Below, one piece after another: positions 44,345 to 53,534 of a DNA stretch of 64,000 nt. Origin of the DNA: Sphingomonas montanisoli (lineage in GTDB: Bacteria; Pseudomonadota; Alphaproteobacteria; Sphingomonadales; Sphingomonadaceae); contig NZ_VTOU01000001.1 in the NCBI RefSeq assembly GCF_008274695.1, forward strand, positions 930,001 through 994,000, read 5' to 3'. The position numbers and the translations under genes are program-made. The notes below the pieces were generated by a model. It worked only from the letters and a program-made list of their open reading frames with translations. It made no database searches and was not told the origin of the DNA. Positions within the stretch are counted from its first letter, which is position 1. The number at the start of each line of letters is the position of its first letter.

Positions 44345-44377
44345 GGGCAGCAAAGCGCCCCAAAATCGGTTGTCCCG

Positions 44378-44560
44378 GATCGCTTCAGGCCACCTGTGGG
44401 TCGATCCGTTGACCGCCCACGTCCCGAACAGGCGCATGCCGTAAAGCTCGCGCGCCGGCTCTGCCCAGCTCAAGAAATGCGCCTAGAAATCCTGCCGGTG
44501 ACGAACGGTGATCTCGATCGTCTCGTGGATGTACAGTCTCGTTTCAGCTGAGGTTCGCAT
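44378..44560 (-). pseudogene. 5' fragment of a small gene resembling NIPSNAP-type proteins, with internal stop
   Basis: From ATG 44560 the minus strand reads RTSAETRLYIHETIEITVRH, then TAG at codon 26, then FLSWAEPARELYGMRLFG and GSTHRWPEA; after codon 61 similarity to a coherent protein ends. The phrase resembles small NIPSNAP/dimeric-barrel proteins found in sphingomonads. With an internal stop and no C-terminus it is dead. The family call is from memory. Confidence 0.5.
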
Positions 44561-44787
44561 CGCCAATCCTATTTACCGTGACGAGGACAGTGCCTGCGTT
44601 TGAAATGCGCCTCTACTGGCCGTTGATCCGACAACGCTTCCCTATCGTCTGGCAGGCTGTCGATCGCGCGTGTGAAAGTCAGGTTTGCGCCCTATAATCG
44701 GACATAGGGGCCAGTATCGCAGCCACTTGTGAGCTGTCAGTCCGATTTTGCGTCCCACTCGACGGCTTTGGGGTGGTTAGCTGCCGC
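44561..44787. other. 227-bp gap with no feature seen
   Basis: No credible gene, hairpin or repeat was found between the dead NIPSNAP-like fragment and the lipoprotein gene. Confidence 0.4.
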
Positions 44788-45177
44788 TCAAAAACCCACG
44801 CGCCTTGCGCGCTGATACGCCTCCTCGCCCGAGAGGGAAGCAACACGATGGAATGATTCGATCCGCAGCCCGCCGCTTACGACCTTCCCGGTAAGGTCTG
44901 CCCAAGCCCATCCAAAGGATCGCTGTTGTAGTAAGGCGTATTGGGCACCTGCCTCGCGAGAAAAACCGATGATAGTAACTCCTCGATGACGGCAATCCTC
45001 GGATATCAAGCTAATGCCGTGTGGCTGAGCGTTTACGATTAGTCCTTTCCAACGCACAGTTGCGCCCGACCATCCCGCAAGGCTCCGAGGCAAATCGCAC
45101 AAAGAAGTAGCGTCGGGGACGCTGCTGCTACAGCCTCCGAGAGCCACGCTCAGCAAGGCTACAAATTGCCATCGCAT
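44788..45177 (-). CDS. Predicted lipoprotein of unknown function
   Basis: A 129-residue protein starting MRWQFVALLSVALGGC; the lipobox LGGC and following Ser residues indicate lipid attachment. The mature part has three further cysteines (SLCDL, EDCRH and so on) and Trp-rich strands (FGWAWADLTGK). The frame continues without a stop into the truncated integrase upstream, so it could be read as a fusion, but the signal peptide shows a separate gene; a Met at 45198 is also possible. No family is recognised. Confidence 0.6.
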   Translation of the reverse strand: MRWQFVALLSVALGGCSSSVPDATSLCDLPRSLAGWSGATVRWKGLIVNAQPHGISLISEDCRHRGVTIIGFSREAGAQYALLQQRSFGWAWADLTGKVVSGGLRIESFHRVASLSGEEAYQRARRVGF

Positions 45178-45816
45178 ATTACGAGCGTGCCCTCTCATGC
45201 GGATGTCTGCAACTGGGGCGAGAACTGCCGGAACAGATGAGAATTCCGACAGGCTCTTGGTCTCGGCGCGCGCCGAGACGATCGCATAGCGGAAGACCCG
45301 CGAGGCAAAGGCCCGCGTCCGATTGGCGGTCTCGCGATGCCCGCGCCGCTCGATCTTGCGGAGCGCGGCGAACAATTCCTGGGGCGTGATGTCGGCAGCG
45401 GGCAAGGGGCCGATGTCGCGGTCGAGCAGATCACGGAACCATCGCGCTTTCTTCATCGTCGCTTCGGACCTCTCCTCGGCCTCCATCTTCTCGAGATATT
45501 CGTAGGCCACGAGGCGGAAGGTCGTCGCCGCGCGCACCTCCTGCGACAGCTTCTCGCGCCGACGGACGGCGACGGGATCGATGCCTTCACCGACCATCCG
45601 CCGCGCTTCGTCGCGCCGGTCGCGCGCCTGCTTCAGCGAGACTTCGGGATAGGCGCCGAGCGACAATTTCCGATCCACCTTGTGGATGCGATATTTCAGC
45701 CGCCACAGCCGGGCCCCCGATGGCTGGACGAGCAGGAACAGGCCTTTCTCGTCGGAAAGCTTGTAGGGACTCGGGCCGGGCTTGGCCGAACTGACTTCGA
45801 GAGGACTGAGCGCCAT
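45178..45816 (-). pseudogene. P4-type tyrosine integrase lacking its catalytic domain
   Basis: The frame contains the DUF4102 arm-binding domain (YKLSDEKGLFLLVQPSGARL, KLSLGAYPEVSLKQARDRRD) and the core-binding domain (FRDLLDRDIGPLPAADITPQ, ending SRVFRYAIVSAR). After about residue 190 it passes into unrelated sequence and the lipoprotein; the R-H-x-x-R-Tyr catalytic half is gone. It starts 164 bp from the 3' end of tRNA-Thr, the usual position for this integrase class. The element can no longer excise by itself. Confidence 0.8.
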
Positions 45817-45856
45817 GTGGGGCCACGACTTTTGGGGGTTGATCTCGTGGCCCCAC
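45817..45856. repeat. 12-bp perfect inverted repeat next to the integrase start
   Basis: GTGGGGCCACGA (45817-45828) and TCGTGGCCCCAC (45845-45856) are exact inverted copies separated by 16 bp. They lie immediately upstream of the integrase ATG and cover its ribosome site, so they may be an integrase-binding arm site or a translational hairpin. Confidence 0.6.
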
Positions 45857-45980
45857 CGTGGCCCCCAAATCGCCCGGACGGGGGCGGATTCAGGCGAACG
45901 CCAACGGATGAACCGAGGGCGATAATGCCATATTTTTCAATGGTTTTCGACCGTTTCGCGGACGCTGGCGAATGGGGTCG

Positions 45981-46056
45981 TGGTGCCGCTTACAGGACTC
46001 GAACCTGTGACCCCCGCATTACGAATGCGATGCTCTACCAACTGAGCTAAAGCGGC
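45981..46056 (-). tRNA. tRNA-Thr (anticodon CGT)
   Basis: A 76-nt cloverleaf on the minus strand, CCA included in the DNA. The acceptor stem GCCGCTT pairs with AAGCGGC, the D-arm is GCTCAGTTGGTAGAGC, the anticodon loop TTCGTAA gives CGT (reads ACG, Thr), and the T-arm is CAGGTTCGAGTCCTG. It is a favoured target of P4-type integrases, and one stands at its 3' end. Confidence 0.95.
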
Positions 46057-46222
46057 CCGGGGACAGGGGGGCGCCATTAACAGCGGCTTAGCCTCCATGC
46101 AAGTGCCGAGCGTCGTCGACCGCGCTTTGTTGGCGAACCCGTGGCGATTGCCGCGTGGTTTACCATTCCTCAACGCGATCCGGGCCATCTGGCCGGCAGA
46201 GAATCGCCGGGGAATCGGGACT

Positions 46223-47464
46223 ATGGAAGATTATCGTTCGTGGGGCGCAGGATCGGCCGAGTGGGATTTCCCGGTCGCTGACGAGCCGTGCATGGACATG
46301 CCCCCGATGATCGGCACCGATGAGCGCCGCATGCATGTGCGCGCCTATGAACATTGGGTGTCGCTGCTCGACGGGCGATCCTATCCCGCGATCACCGATC
46401 TCGACGCCGCGATGCTGGGCGAGTTCGGCCCCTACAGCACCCTCCTCGATTTCTCGATCTCGCCACGCAATCCGGCGATCACCTTCCTGGGCCGCGCGCT
46501 GCGCGAGGAAGGCGATCTCGACGGCGATCTCGAAACGATAGGCGATGTGCCTGCCGGCTCGCTCCTGTCGCGGCTGACCGATCATTATGACGAGGTGCTG
46601 CGCAACCGCGCGCCTGTGGGCTTCGAGGCCGAGTTCACCAACAATCGCGGCGAGCCCACGCTCTATCGCGGCATCCTGATGCCCTATTCGTCGAGTGGCG
46701 ACACGATCGATTTCGTCCACGGCGTCATCAACTGGAAGCTGGCCGAGGAGACCGACCTGCCAGCCGACGTGGTTGCCGCCGTCACCACCGCCTTCGCCGG
46801 CCCCGCCCAGCCGCTGCCCGAACCCGAAGAGGGCGCGATCGACTGGGCCGATTTCGACGCCGAGGAAGACGAGACCGAAGTCCGCATCGAAGCGCTCGTC
46901 CAGACCGCACGCGATCATGCCGCCGCCGCGCGCGAAGGCGAGGAGCGCGGTCGCGCGTCGCTCTATCGCGCGATCGGCCTGGCCTATGACATCGCGCTGG
47001 CCGGAGACGCCGATCCGGAGACGATCACCGCCTTGATCGACGGCGCCGGCATCGCGGCTCAGGCGCGCGCGCCGATGACCCCGATCGTCAAGCTGGTGTT
47101 CGGTGCCGATTATGATGCCAAGCGCGTCACCGAATATGCCGCCGTCCTTACCCACGCCCGCCGCCTGTGCCTGGGCGCGGGAATGGTCGAAGCATGGCTG
47201 AGCCAGTTCGACGGCGGCATCAAGGGCGTCGTTACCGCCGAACGGCTCGAACGCCGCCCCGCGCTCAAGACCGACAAGGCCGGCCTCGTGCGTCAACGGC
47301 TGCGCGATGCGGCGCCGGTCGCCACGGTGTCGATCGATGCGGCGGGCGGCGACTTCGTTCTGCTCGTCGCGCGGCGCGAGGGGAATGGCACGCTTGCGGT
47401 AATGGCCCCAGCCCCCGCGTCCGACGCGCTGGTCGATCGGGTGCTGCGCTCGATCGAGGGCTGA
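46223..47464 (+). CDS. PAS-domain protein, sphingomonad type
   Basis: A 413-residue soluble protein. The first 170 residues form a PAS_5-like domain (HVRAYEHWVSLLDGRSYPAI, SLLSRLTDHYDEVL and FEAEFTNNRGEPTLYRGILM); the rest is acidic (EEGAIDWADFDAEEDETEV) then helical, without a kinase, cyclase or DNA-binding motif. It is likely a sensory or regulatory protein of unknown output. ATG at 46223, after GGGGAATCGGG, is preferred to the upstream Met. It lies between tRNA-Thr and NAD-GDH. Confidence 0.8.
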   Translation: MEDYRSWGAGSAEWDFPVADEPCMDMPPMIGTDERRMHVRAYEHWVSLLDGRSYPAITDLDAAMLGEFGPYSTLLDFSISPRNPAITFLGRALREEGDLDGDLETIGDVPAGSLLSRLTDHYDEVLRNRAPVGFEAEFTNNRGEPTLYRGILMPYSSSGDTIDFVHGVINWKLAEETDLPADVVAAVTTAFAGPAQPLPEPEEGAIDWADFDAEEDETEVRIEALVQTARDHAAAAREGEERGRASLYRAIGLAYDIALAGDADPETITALIDGAGIAAQARAPMTPIVKLVFGADYDAKRVTEYAAVLTHARRLCLGAGMVEAWLSQFDGGIKGVVTAERLERRPALKTDKAGLVRQRLRDAAPVATVSIDAAGGDFVLLVARREGNGTLAVMAPAPASDALVDRVLRSIEG

Positions 47465-47668
47465 GCAACGCCATAACGCCCGCGAAATGTCGCGCGGCAT
47501 ACGTCCTGCCTAACAAGCTTTCGCGACATCTTAGCCGCGCGCACGACCGTTGCTAAATGAACGGACGGGCGCGCCTGCGCTTGTTACGCCTCGCGAGGGG
47601 GTCCATATGGTTCACCTTCGATAGCCAGCGCCCGAGCAGAGGTGCGGCGGCCCGAGGAGTGGACCAGC

Positions 47669-50600
47669 ATGGATGTTGCCGAACCGATGAACCGGCCTCA
47701 GGATTCCGCACTTTCCCCCCAACTCGTCGCCCGCTTCGCCGCTTTGCTCGGCCGCGGCGCGCTGCCGGGAGAGACCGAGGGGATGGGCGAGGCCGATATG
47801 GCCAGCGCCGCCGCCTTCGCCGCCGAGACCGCCGCGCTCCGCGCGCCTGGCGTCCCGGCCATCGCGATCCAGAGCGTGTCGGGCAGTGCCACCGATCGCG
47901 CGATCCGTATCGTTATCGTCAACGACGACATGCCCTTCCTGGTCGATTCGATCGCGGGCGTGCTGACCGCGCACGACATCGAGATCCGTCGTCTTCTCCA
48001 CCCCGTCATCGCGGTGCGCCGCGACGCGACCGGCGCCCTGACCGACATCGTCGACGATGCCGAGGGTGAACGCCGCGAGTCGGTGATCTATGTCGAGGCC
48101 GATCGCATCGACGCGCGCAATCGGCGCACCCTCGTCACCGAACTCGAAACCACCTTGGCCGAGGTCCGCGCCGCGGTGCGCGACTGGCAAACGCTGCAGG
48201 TCAAGCTGCGCGACGATGCTGAACGCCTCCCCGACGGCGAGGGTGCGGCGCTGCTGCGCTGGTTCCTCGACGGCAAGATGACGCTGCTGGGCCACCGCAT
48301 CGAGACGCGCGACGGCAAAGCCGGCGATCCGCAGGGCGTGCTGCGCGTTAGCGACACCGTGCTCTGGTCCGATTCGGCGCGCGCCGACGCCTTCGCCTGG
48401 TTCGAGCGCGGGGGTGCGGTGCCGATGCTGGTGAAGGCCGATGCGATCACCAACGTCCACCGCCGCGCCGCGCTCGACATGATCGTGGTGCCGGTGCGCG
48501 ATGGCGGCGCGATCGCCGGCCTGTCGATCCACGTCGGTCTGTGGACGAGCGCCGCCCTGCGCAGCCCCACCGAGAACATTCCCGTCCTGCGCGGGATGCT
48601 GAAGGCACTCGACGAGAAGCTGCGCTTCGATCCGCGCGGCCATGCCGGCAAGGCGCTGCGCCATGCGATGGCCGAGCTGCCGCACGATCTGGCGCTCACC
48701 CTCGCCCCCAGCGCGACCGAGCAGGTCGTCCTGACCGCCATGTCGCTGGCCGATCGCCCGCGCCCGAAGCTGGAGATGGTGTCCTCCGCGCTCGGCCGGC
48801 ACCTGATCGCGTTTCTCTGGTTGCCGCGCGACCTGCTGACCACCGGACGGCGCGAACAGATCGGCACGATGTTGGCGGAAGCGACCGGTGGCGCGCTGAT
48901 GAGCTATGCGCTGCAGCTCGGCGACGGCGATCTTGCGCTGATCCGTTACACGTTGCGCTTCCCCGAAAGCGCGGCCCTGCCCGATGTCGCAGCGCTCGAT
49001 CATCGCATCGGTGAGATGCTGCGCGGCTGGGAGCCGGCGGTCGAGGCGCGCCTGGCCGAACTGCTGCCCGCGCGCCGATCGGCGCGCCTGGCAATCGACT
49101 ATGCCGCCGCCTTCCCCGCCGCTTATCGCGGCACAGCGACGCCAGCCGATGCCGCCGCCGACATTGCCCGGCTGATCCAGCTCGACGACGAAGATGGCCG
49201 CAACGTCCGCATCTATGACGACGAGACCGAGGGCGATGCCCGCCTGCGGCTCAAGATCTATCGCCGCGGCCCGCTGATTCCCTTGTCCGAAGCAGTGCCG
49301 GTGTTGGAGAATTTCGGTTTCCGCGTGATCGAGGAAGTTCCGACCGCGCTCGCAGGCATCGGCCATATCCACGAATTCCGCGTCGACCTGTCGAGCGCCG
49401 ATGTCGCTATTGCGTTGCTCGATCGGACCGACGTGGTCGAGGCCGCGATCGCCGCGACGCTGGAGGGCCGCGCGGAGAACGACCTGTTCAACGCGCTGAC
49501 CGTCACGATCGGCCTCGCCCCGCACGAAGCGGTGCTGTTCCGCGCGTGGTTTCGCTATCTGCGCCAGACCGGCTTTTCGTACGGGCTGGCGACCGCGATC
49601 GAGGCGCTGACGGTCGCGCCCGACGTCGGCCGCGACATCATCGGCTATTTCCGCGCGCTCCACGATCCCAAGGGCCGCGACGACAAAAAGGCGGAACAGC
49701 TGCACGACGCGATCGAGCAGGGGCTGAAGGCGGTCAGCGCGATCGACAATGATCGCATGCTCCGTCGCTTCCGCGCGGTCGTGCGCTCGACGCTGCGCAC
49801 CAATGCCTTCTCGCCCGCATCGGACGAAGCACTGGCGTTCAAGATCGACTCCAGCGGCATTCCCGGCCTCCCGCAGCCGGTGCCGTGGCGCGAAATCTGG
49901 GTCTATTCGCCGCGCGTGGAGGGCATCCACCTGCGCGGCGGGCCGATCGCGCGTGGCGGCCTGCGCTGGTCCGATCGCCGCGACGATTTCCGCACCGAGA
50001 TCCTGGGCCTGATGAAGGCGCAGGTCGTGAAGAATGCCGTGATCGTGCCGACGGGCGCGAAGGGCGGCTTCTATCCCAAGGTGTTGCCGCCCGCGTCCGA
50101 TCGTGACGCGTGGCTCGCCGAGGGGACCGAGAGCTACCGCATCTTCATCCGCGCGCTCCTGTCGATCACCGACAATATCGAAGGCGGCAAGGTCGTACAT
50201 CCCGCGAGGGTCGTGATCCGCGACGGCGAGGATCCCTATTTCGTCGTCGCCGCCGACAAGGGTACCGCCACCTTCTCCGACGTCGCCAACAAGATCGCGA
50301 CCGATCGCGGCTTCTGGCTGGGCGACGCCTTCGCATCGGGCGGTGGCCACGGCTACGATCACAAGGCGATGGGCATCACCGCAAAGGGCGCGTGGGTTTC
50401 GGTGCAGCGCCACTTCGCCGAAATGGGCGTCGATGTTCAGTCCGACGTGGTCCGTGTCGTCGGCTGCGGTGACATGTCGGGCGATGTGTTCGGCAACGGC
50501 ATGCTGCTGTCGAAGACGCTCAAGATCGTCGCGGCGTTCGATCATCGCCACATCTTCCTCGATCCCGATCCCGATCCGGCCAGGAGCTGGGCGGAGCGCG

Positions 50601-52327
50601 AGCGCATGTTCGCGCTCCCCCGGTCGAGCTGGGCGGATTACGACACGAGCCTGATCTCGCAGGGGGGCGGCATCTTCCCGCGCGATATGAAAGAGATTCC
50701 GCTCTCCGCCGAGGTGAAGACGGCGCTTGGCATCGATGCCGACGTGCTCGATCCCTCCGCGCTGATCGCCGCGATCCTGAAGGCCAAGGTCGATCTGCTG
50801 TGGTTCGGCGGCATTGGCACCTATGTGAAGGCCAAGAGCCAGACCAATGCCGAGGTCGGCGATCGTTCGAACGATCCCCACCGCATCGACGGTGAGGATG
50901 TCGGCGCGCGCGTGATCGGCGAAGGCGCCAATCTGGGCGTGACGCAGGCGGGGCGCATCGCCTTCGCCACCAAAGGCGGCCGCATCAACACCGACTTCAT
51001 CGACAATTCGGCCGGCGTCGATTGTTCGGACAACGAGGTCAACATCAAGATCGCGCTCAACCGCGAAATGCAGGAAGGCCGGCTGGAGTTCGAGGACCGC
51101 AACAGCTTCCTCGCCAGCATGACCGACGATGTCGCGCATATCGTGCTGGAGGACAACCGCCTCCAGACGCTGGCGCTCTCGCTCGCCGAACGTGGCGGTG
51201 CTGACGCCGTCGCATCGCAGACCCGCGTGATCGACGTTCTGGAAGCGTCGGGCCGGATCAACCGCGCGGTCGAAGGGCTCGACGGCAACGATCTGCTGCT
51301 GCGCCGCGCGCAGGATGGCCATGGCCTCACCCGCCCCGAACTCGCGGTGATCCTGAGCCACGGCAAGCTGTCGCTGCAGGACGCGATCGAGAATAGCGAT
51401 GTGCCCGCCGATGCGGCGCTGACACCGATGCTCCACGCCGCCTTCCCGCAGCCGATGCAGGACCGCTTCGGTGCCGCGATCGACGCGCACCGCCTGCGTC
51501 CGCAGATCATCGCGACCAAGCTCGCCAACCGCGTCATCAACCGGCTCGGCCTCGTCGGCCCGTTCGAGATGGCAGAGGAGGAAGCGGTATCGATGGCGCA
51601 GGTCGCCGCGGCCTATATCACCGTCGATCGCCTGTTCGATATCGAAGCGATCTTCGAAGCGATCGAGGATGCGAAGCTCGACGAACAGCCGCGCCTGACC
51701 TTGTTCGAAGTGCTGGGCGCCGCCGCCCGCGCGCATGTCGCCGATCTGCTCCGCAGCCTCGATCCGGCAGCCGAGATCGGCGCGCGGATCGACCTCCTCA
51801 AGCCCGGCCTGTCGCGGCTCGACAAGGAACGCGACACGTTGCTGAAGGCCGAGGCGGTCGATCTGTCGCGCCAGCTTCGCGACCATATCAGCGCTGACGG
51901 TGTCGATGCTGCCCTGGTCGACCGCATCGCGCGCCTGGCCGAGATGGAAGGCGCGATCGGCACCGCCGCACTCGCCAGCGAACTCGCGGTCGACGAACTC
52001 GACGTCACCGATGCCTATGTCACGCTGGGCGAGGCGCTCGGGCTCGACTGGGCGAAGGCGGAGGCTGCCCGCTTCCGCAGCGGCGACGCGTGGGATCGCC
52101 TGCTTGTCGCGGGGCTGGTGCGCGAGTTCGGTCAGCTACGGCTCGATTTCCTCGGCAAGCATGGCCGTAAGGATCCGATCGGCGCGGTGCGCGAATGGCT
52201 ATCGACCCACGGCCCGCGTGTCGCCCAGTTCAAGGAGCTGGTCGACCGCGCCCGCATCACTGCCACGCCCAGCGCCGCGATGCTCGCGCAGATCGCGGCA
52301 CAGGCCCGGCGGCTGCTGGCGCGGTAG
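47669..52327 (+). CDS. gdhB: NAD-specific glutamate dehydrogenase, 180-kDa class
   Basis: A 1552-residue enzyme of the large L-GDH class found in Caulobacter, Pseudomonas and sphingomonads. The long N-terminal region includes ACT-like and helical segments; the catalytic part carries ARGGLRWSDRRDDFRTEILG, the Lys-containing KNAVIVPTGAKGGF and VVGCGDMSGDVFGNG of the NAD site. It makes 2-oxoglutarate and ammonia from glutamate, feeding carbon to the TCA cycle. ATG at 47669 follows GAGGAG. The next gene starts 8 bp after its stop, so they may be an operon. Confidence 0.95.
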   Translation: MDVAEPMNRPQDSALSPQLVARFAALLGRGALPGETEGMGEADMASAAAFAAETAALRAPGVPAIAIQSVSGSATDRAIRIVIVNDDMPFLVDSIAGVLTAHDIEIRRLLHPVIAVRRDATGALTDIVDDAEGERRESVIYVEADRIDARNRRTLVTELETTLAEVRAAVRDWQTLQVKLRDDAERLPDGEGAALLRWFLDGKMTLLGHRIETRDGKAGDPQGVLRVSDTVLWSDSARADAFAWFERGGAVPMLVKADAITNVHRRAALDMIVVPVRDGGAIAGLSIHVGLWTSAALRSPTENIPVLRGMLKALDEKLRFDPRGHAGKALRHAMAELPHDLALTLAPSATEQVVLTAMSLADRPRPKLEMVSSALGRHLIAFLWLPRDLLTTGRREQIGTMLAEATGGALMSYALQLGDGDLALIRYTLRFPESAALPDVAALDHRIGEMLRGWEPAVEARLAELLPARRSARLAIDYAAAFPAAYRGTATPADAAADIARLIQLDDEDGRNVRIYDDETEGDARLRLKIYRRGPLIPLSEAVPVLENFGFRVIEEVPTALAGIGHIHEFRVDLSSADVAIALLDRTDVVEAAIAATLEGRAENDLFNALTVTIGLAPHEAVLFRAWFRYLRQTGFSYGLATAIEALTVAPDVGRDIIGYFRALHDPKGRDDKKAEQLHDAIEQGLKAVSAIDNDRMLRRFRAVVRSTLRTNAFSPASDEALAFKIDSSGIPGLPQPVPWREIWVYSPRVEGIHLRGGPIARGGLRWSDRRDDFRTEILGLMKAQVVKNAVIVPTGAKGGFYPKVLPPASDRDAWLAEGTESYRIFIRALLSITDNIEGGKVVHPARVVIRDGEDPYFVVAADKGTATFSDVANKIATDRGFWLGDAFASGGGHGYDHKAMGITAKGAWVSVQRHFAEMGVDVQSDVVRVVGCGDMSGDVFGNGMLLSKTLKIVAAFDHRHIFLDPDPDPARSWAERERMFALPRSSWADYDTSLISQGGGIFPRDMKEIPLSAEVKTALGIDADVLDPSALIAAILKAKVDLLWFGGIGTYVKAKSQTNAEVGDRSNDPHRIDGEDVGARVIGEGANLGVTQAGRIAFATKGGRINTDFIDNSAGVDCSDNEVNIKIALNREMQEGRLEFEDRNSFLASMTDDVAHIVLEDNRLQTLALSLAERGGADAVASQTRVIDVLEASGRINRAVEGLDGNDLLLRRAQDGHGLTRPELAVILSHGKLSLQDAIENSDVPADAALTPMLHAAFPQPMQDRFGAAIDAHRLRPQIIATKLANRVINRLGLVGPFEMAEEEAVSMAQVAAAYITVDRLFDIEAIFEAIEDAKLDEQPRLTLFEVLGAAARAHVADLLRSLDPAAEIGARIDLLKPGLSRLDKERDTLLKAEAVDLSRQLRDHISADGVDAALVDRIARLAEMEGAIGTAALASELAVDELDVTDAYVTLGEALGLDWAKAEAARFRSGDAWDRLLVAGLVREFGQLRLDFLGKHGRKDPIGAVREWLSTHGPRVAQFKELVDRARITATPSAAMLAQIAAQARRLLAR

Positions 52328-52335
52328 GGGGATCC

Positions 52336-52935
52336 GTGCCGCCGGTTGCCGTAAACCCTGACAAGGTTCGCGAATTCGCCGACGCGCAATCCTTCTACGA
52401 TTGGCTTGCCGGGCATCATGGCAGCGAGGACGAACTGTGGATCAAGATCCACAAGGTTGCCTCGGGCCGCCCGTCGATCACCCCGAAGGAGGCGATCGAC
52501 GTGGTTTTGTGCTGGGGCTGGATCGACGCTATCCGCAAGAGCTTCGACGCGACCAGTTATCTCCAGCGTTACACGCCCCGCACGCGCAAGAGCATCTGGA
52601 GCCAGATCAACGTCGATAATGTTGCGCGGCTGATCGCCGAGGGCCGGATGACCGAACATGGTCTTAAAGAGGTCGACGCCGCCAAGGCCGATGGCCGCTG
52701 GGACAAGGCCTATGGCAGCGGTAAGGACTTCGTAATCCCCGACGACCTTCAGGCCGCGATCGATGCCGATCCCGCCGCCCGGGCGATGCTCTCCCGGCTG
52801 ACCGAGAAGAACCGCTTCGCCCTCGCCTTCCGCATGCACAATGTGAAGACTGACGCCGGGCGGCGGCGAAAGATTGCGGCCTTCGTCGAGATGCTTGCGC
52901 GGGGTGAGACTTTCTATCCGCAAAAGGCACGCTGA
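52336..52935 (+). CDS. YdeI/OmdA-family protein
   Basis: A 199-residue protein with the YdeI/OmpD-associated features: FYDWLAGHHGSEDELWIKIH, VVLCWGWIDAIRKSFDATSY, YTPRTRKSIWSQINVDN and a helical C-terminus. Members are linked to bacteriocin resistance or polymyxin response in other bacteria; its biochemical role is not known. GTG at 52336, right after AGGGGGATCC, is the start. It follows NAD-GDH closely and converges on yqgE. Confidence 0.85.
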   Translation: MPPVAVNPDKVREFADAQSFYDWLAGHHGSEDELWIKIHKVASGRPSITPKEAIDVVLCWGWIDAIRKSFDATSYLQRYTPRTRKSIWSQINVDNVARLIAEGRMTEHGLKEVDAAKADGRWDKAYGSGKDFVIPDDLQAAIDADPAARAMLSRLTEKNRFALAFRMHNVKTDAGRRRKIAAFVEMLARGETFYPQKAR

Positions 52936-52948
52936 TATCGGTCCCAGT

Positions 52949-53509
52949 TCACGCTCTGCCGCTTGTCGCCGACAACAATCGCGGATCGATCCCGGTCGAT
53001 CGCATCGCGGCTTCCCAGCGATCGGCCGCGTGACGGTCGAACAGGATCGAGTCGTCGCCCCGAGTCGCCAGCCAGCCGTGGCGCCGCATCTCGCCGTCGA
53101 GCTGCCCCTCGCCCCATCCCGCATAGCCCAGCGCGACAAGCCAGCGTGTCGGGCCGACGCCTTCTGAAATCGCGCGCAGCACGTCGAGCGTCGAGGTCAG
53201 CCCCCAGCGGTCGTCGATGCGAATCGTGTCGCCGCCTTTCCATTCGGGGGAGTGCAGGACGAAGCCGCGTTGCGGCTCGACCGGCCCGCCGACGTGGATC
53301 GCGGCATCGGGCGCCACGCCAGGTTCGATGTCCACCTGTTCCAGCAGACCGTGCAGCGTGATGCCCTGAATCAGCCGTCCGACCCCGATTCCCAAGGCCC
53401 CGTCAGTATCGTGCGCGCACATCGCGATCACCGCGCGTTCGAAGCGCGGGTCGCCGATGCCGGGTAGGGCCAGCAGATATTGGCCCGCGAGAGAGACTGG
53501 CGCATCCAT
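52949..53509 (-). CDS. yqgE: YqgE/AlgH family protein (UPF0301)
   Basis: A 186-residue protein with the family hallmarks AGQYLLALPGIGDPRFERAV, GGPVEPQRGFVLHS, and GYAGWGEGQLDGEM. It is conserved across proteobacteria; the biochemical function is not settled despite its link to alginate regulation (AlgH) in Pseudomonas. It lies 25 bp from the divergent glycosyltransferase. Confidence 0.92.
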   Translation of the reverse strand: MDAPVSLAGQYLLALPGIGDPRFERAVIAMCAHDTDGALGIGVGRLIQGITLHGLLEQVDIEPGVAPDAAIHVGGPVEPQRGFVLHSPEWKGGDTIRIDDRWGLTSTLDVLRAISEGVGPTRWLVALGYAGWGEGQLDGEMRRHGWLATRGDDSILFDRHAADRWEAAMRSTGIDPRLLSATSGRA

Positions 53510-53534
53510 GATGTCGATTTTATAGATAGGTCCG

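Noticed and set aside
44788-45816. A real integrase-lipoprotein fusion of 342 residues
   Set aside because: The second half begins with its own lipoprotein signal, which cannot function inside a cytoplasmic integrase; two genes joined by deletion is simpler.
45981-46056. A duplicated attachment site matching the tRNA 3' end elsewhere in the window
   Set aside because: I looked through the accessory region for the T-arm and acceptor sequence and saw no second copy; a computer search would be decisive.
47612-51886. A 1424-codon open frame antisense to NAD-glutamate dehydrogenase
   Set aside because: Its translation is Arg/Ala/Asp/Gly/His-rich with no recognisable domain. It mirrors the high-GC codon pattern of the real gene, where stop codons are rare on the other strand.
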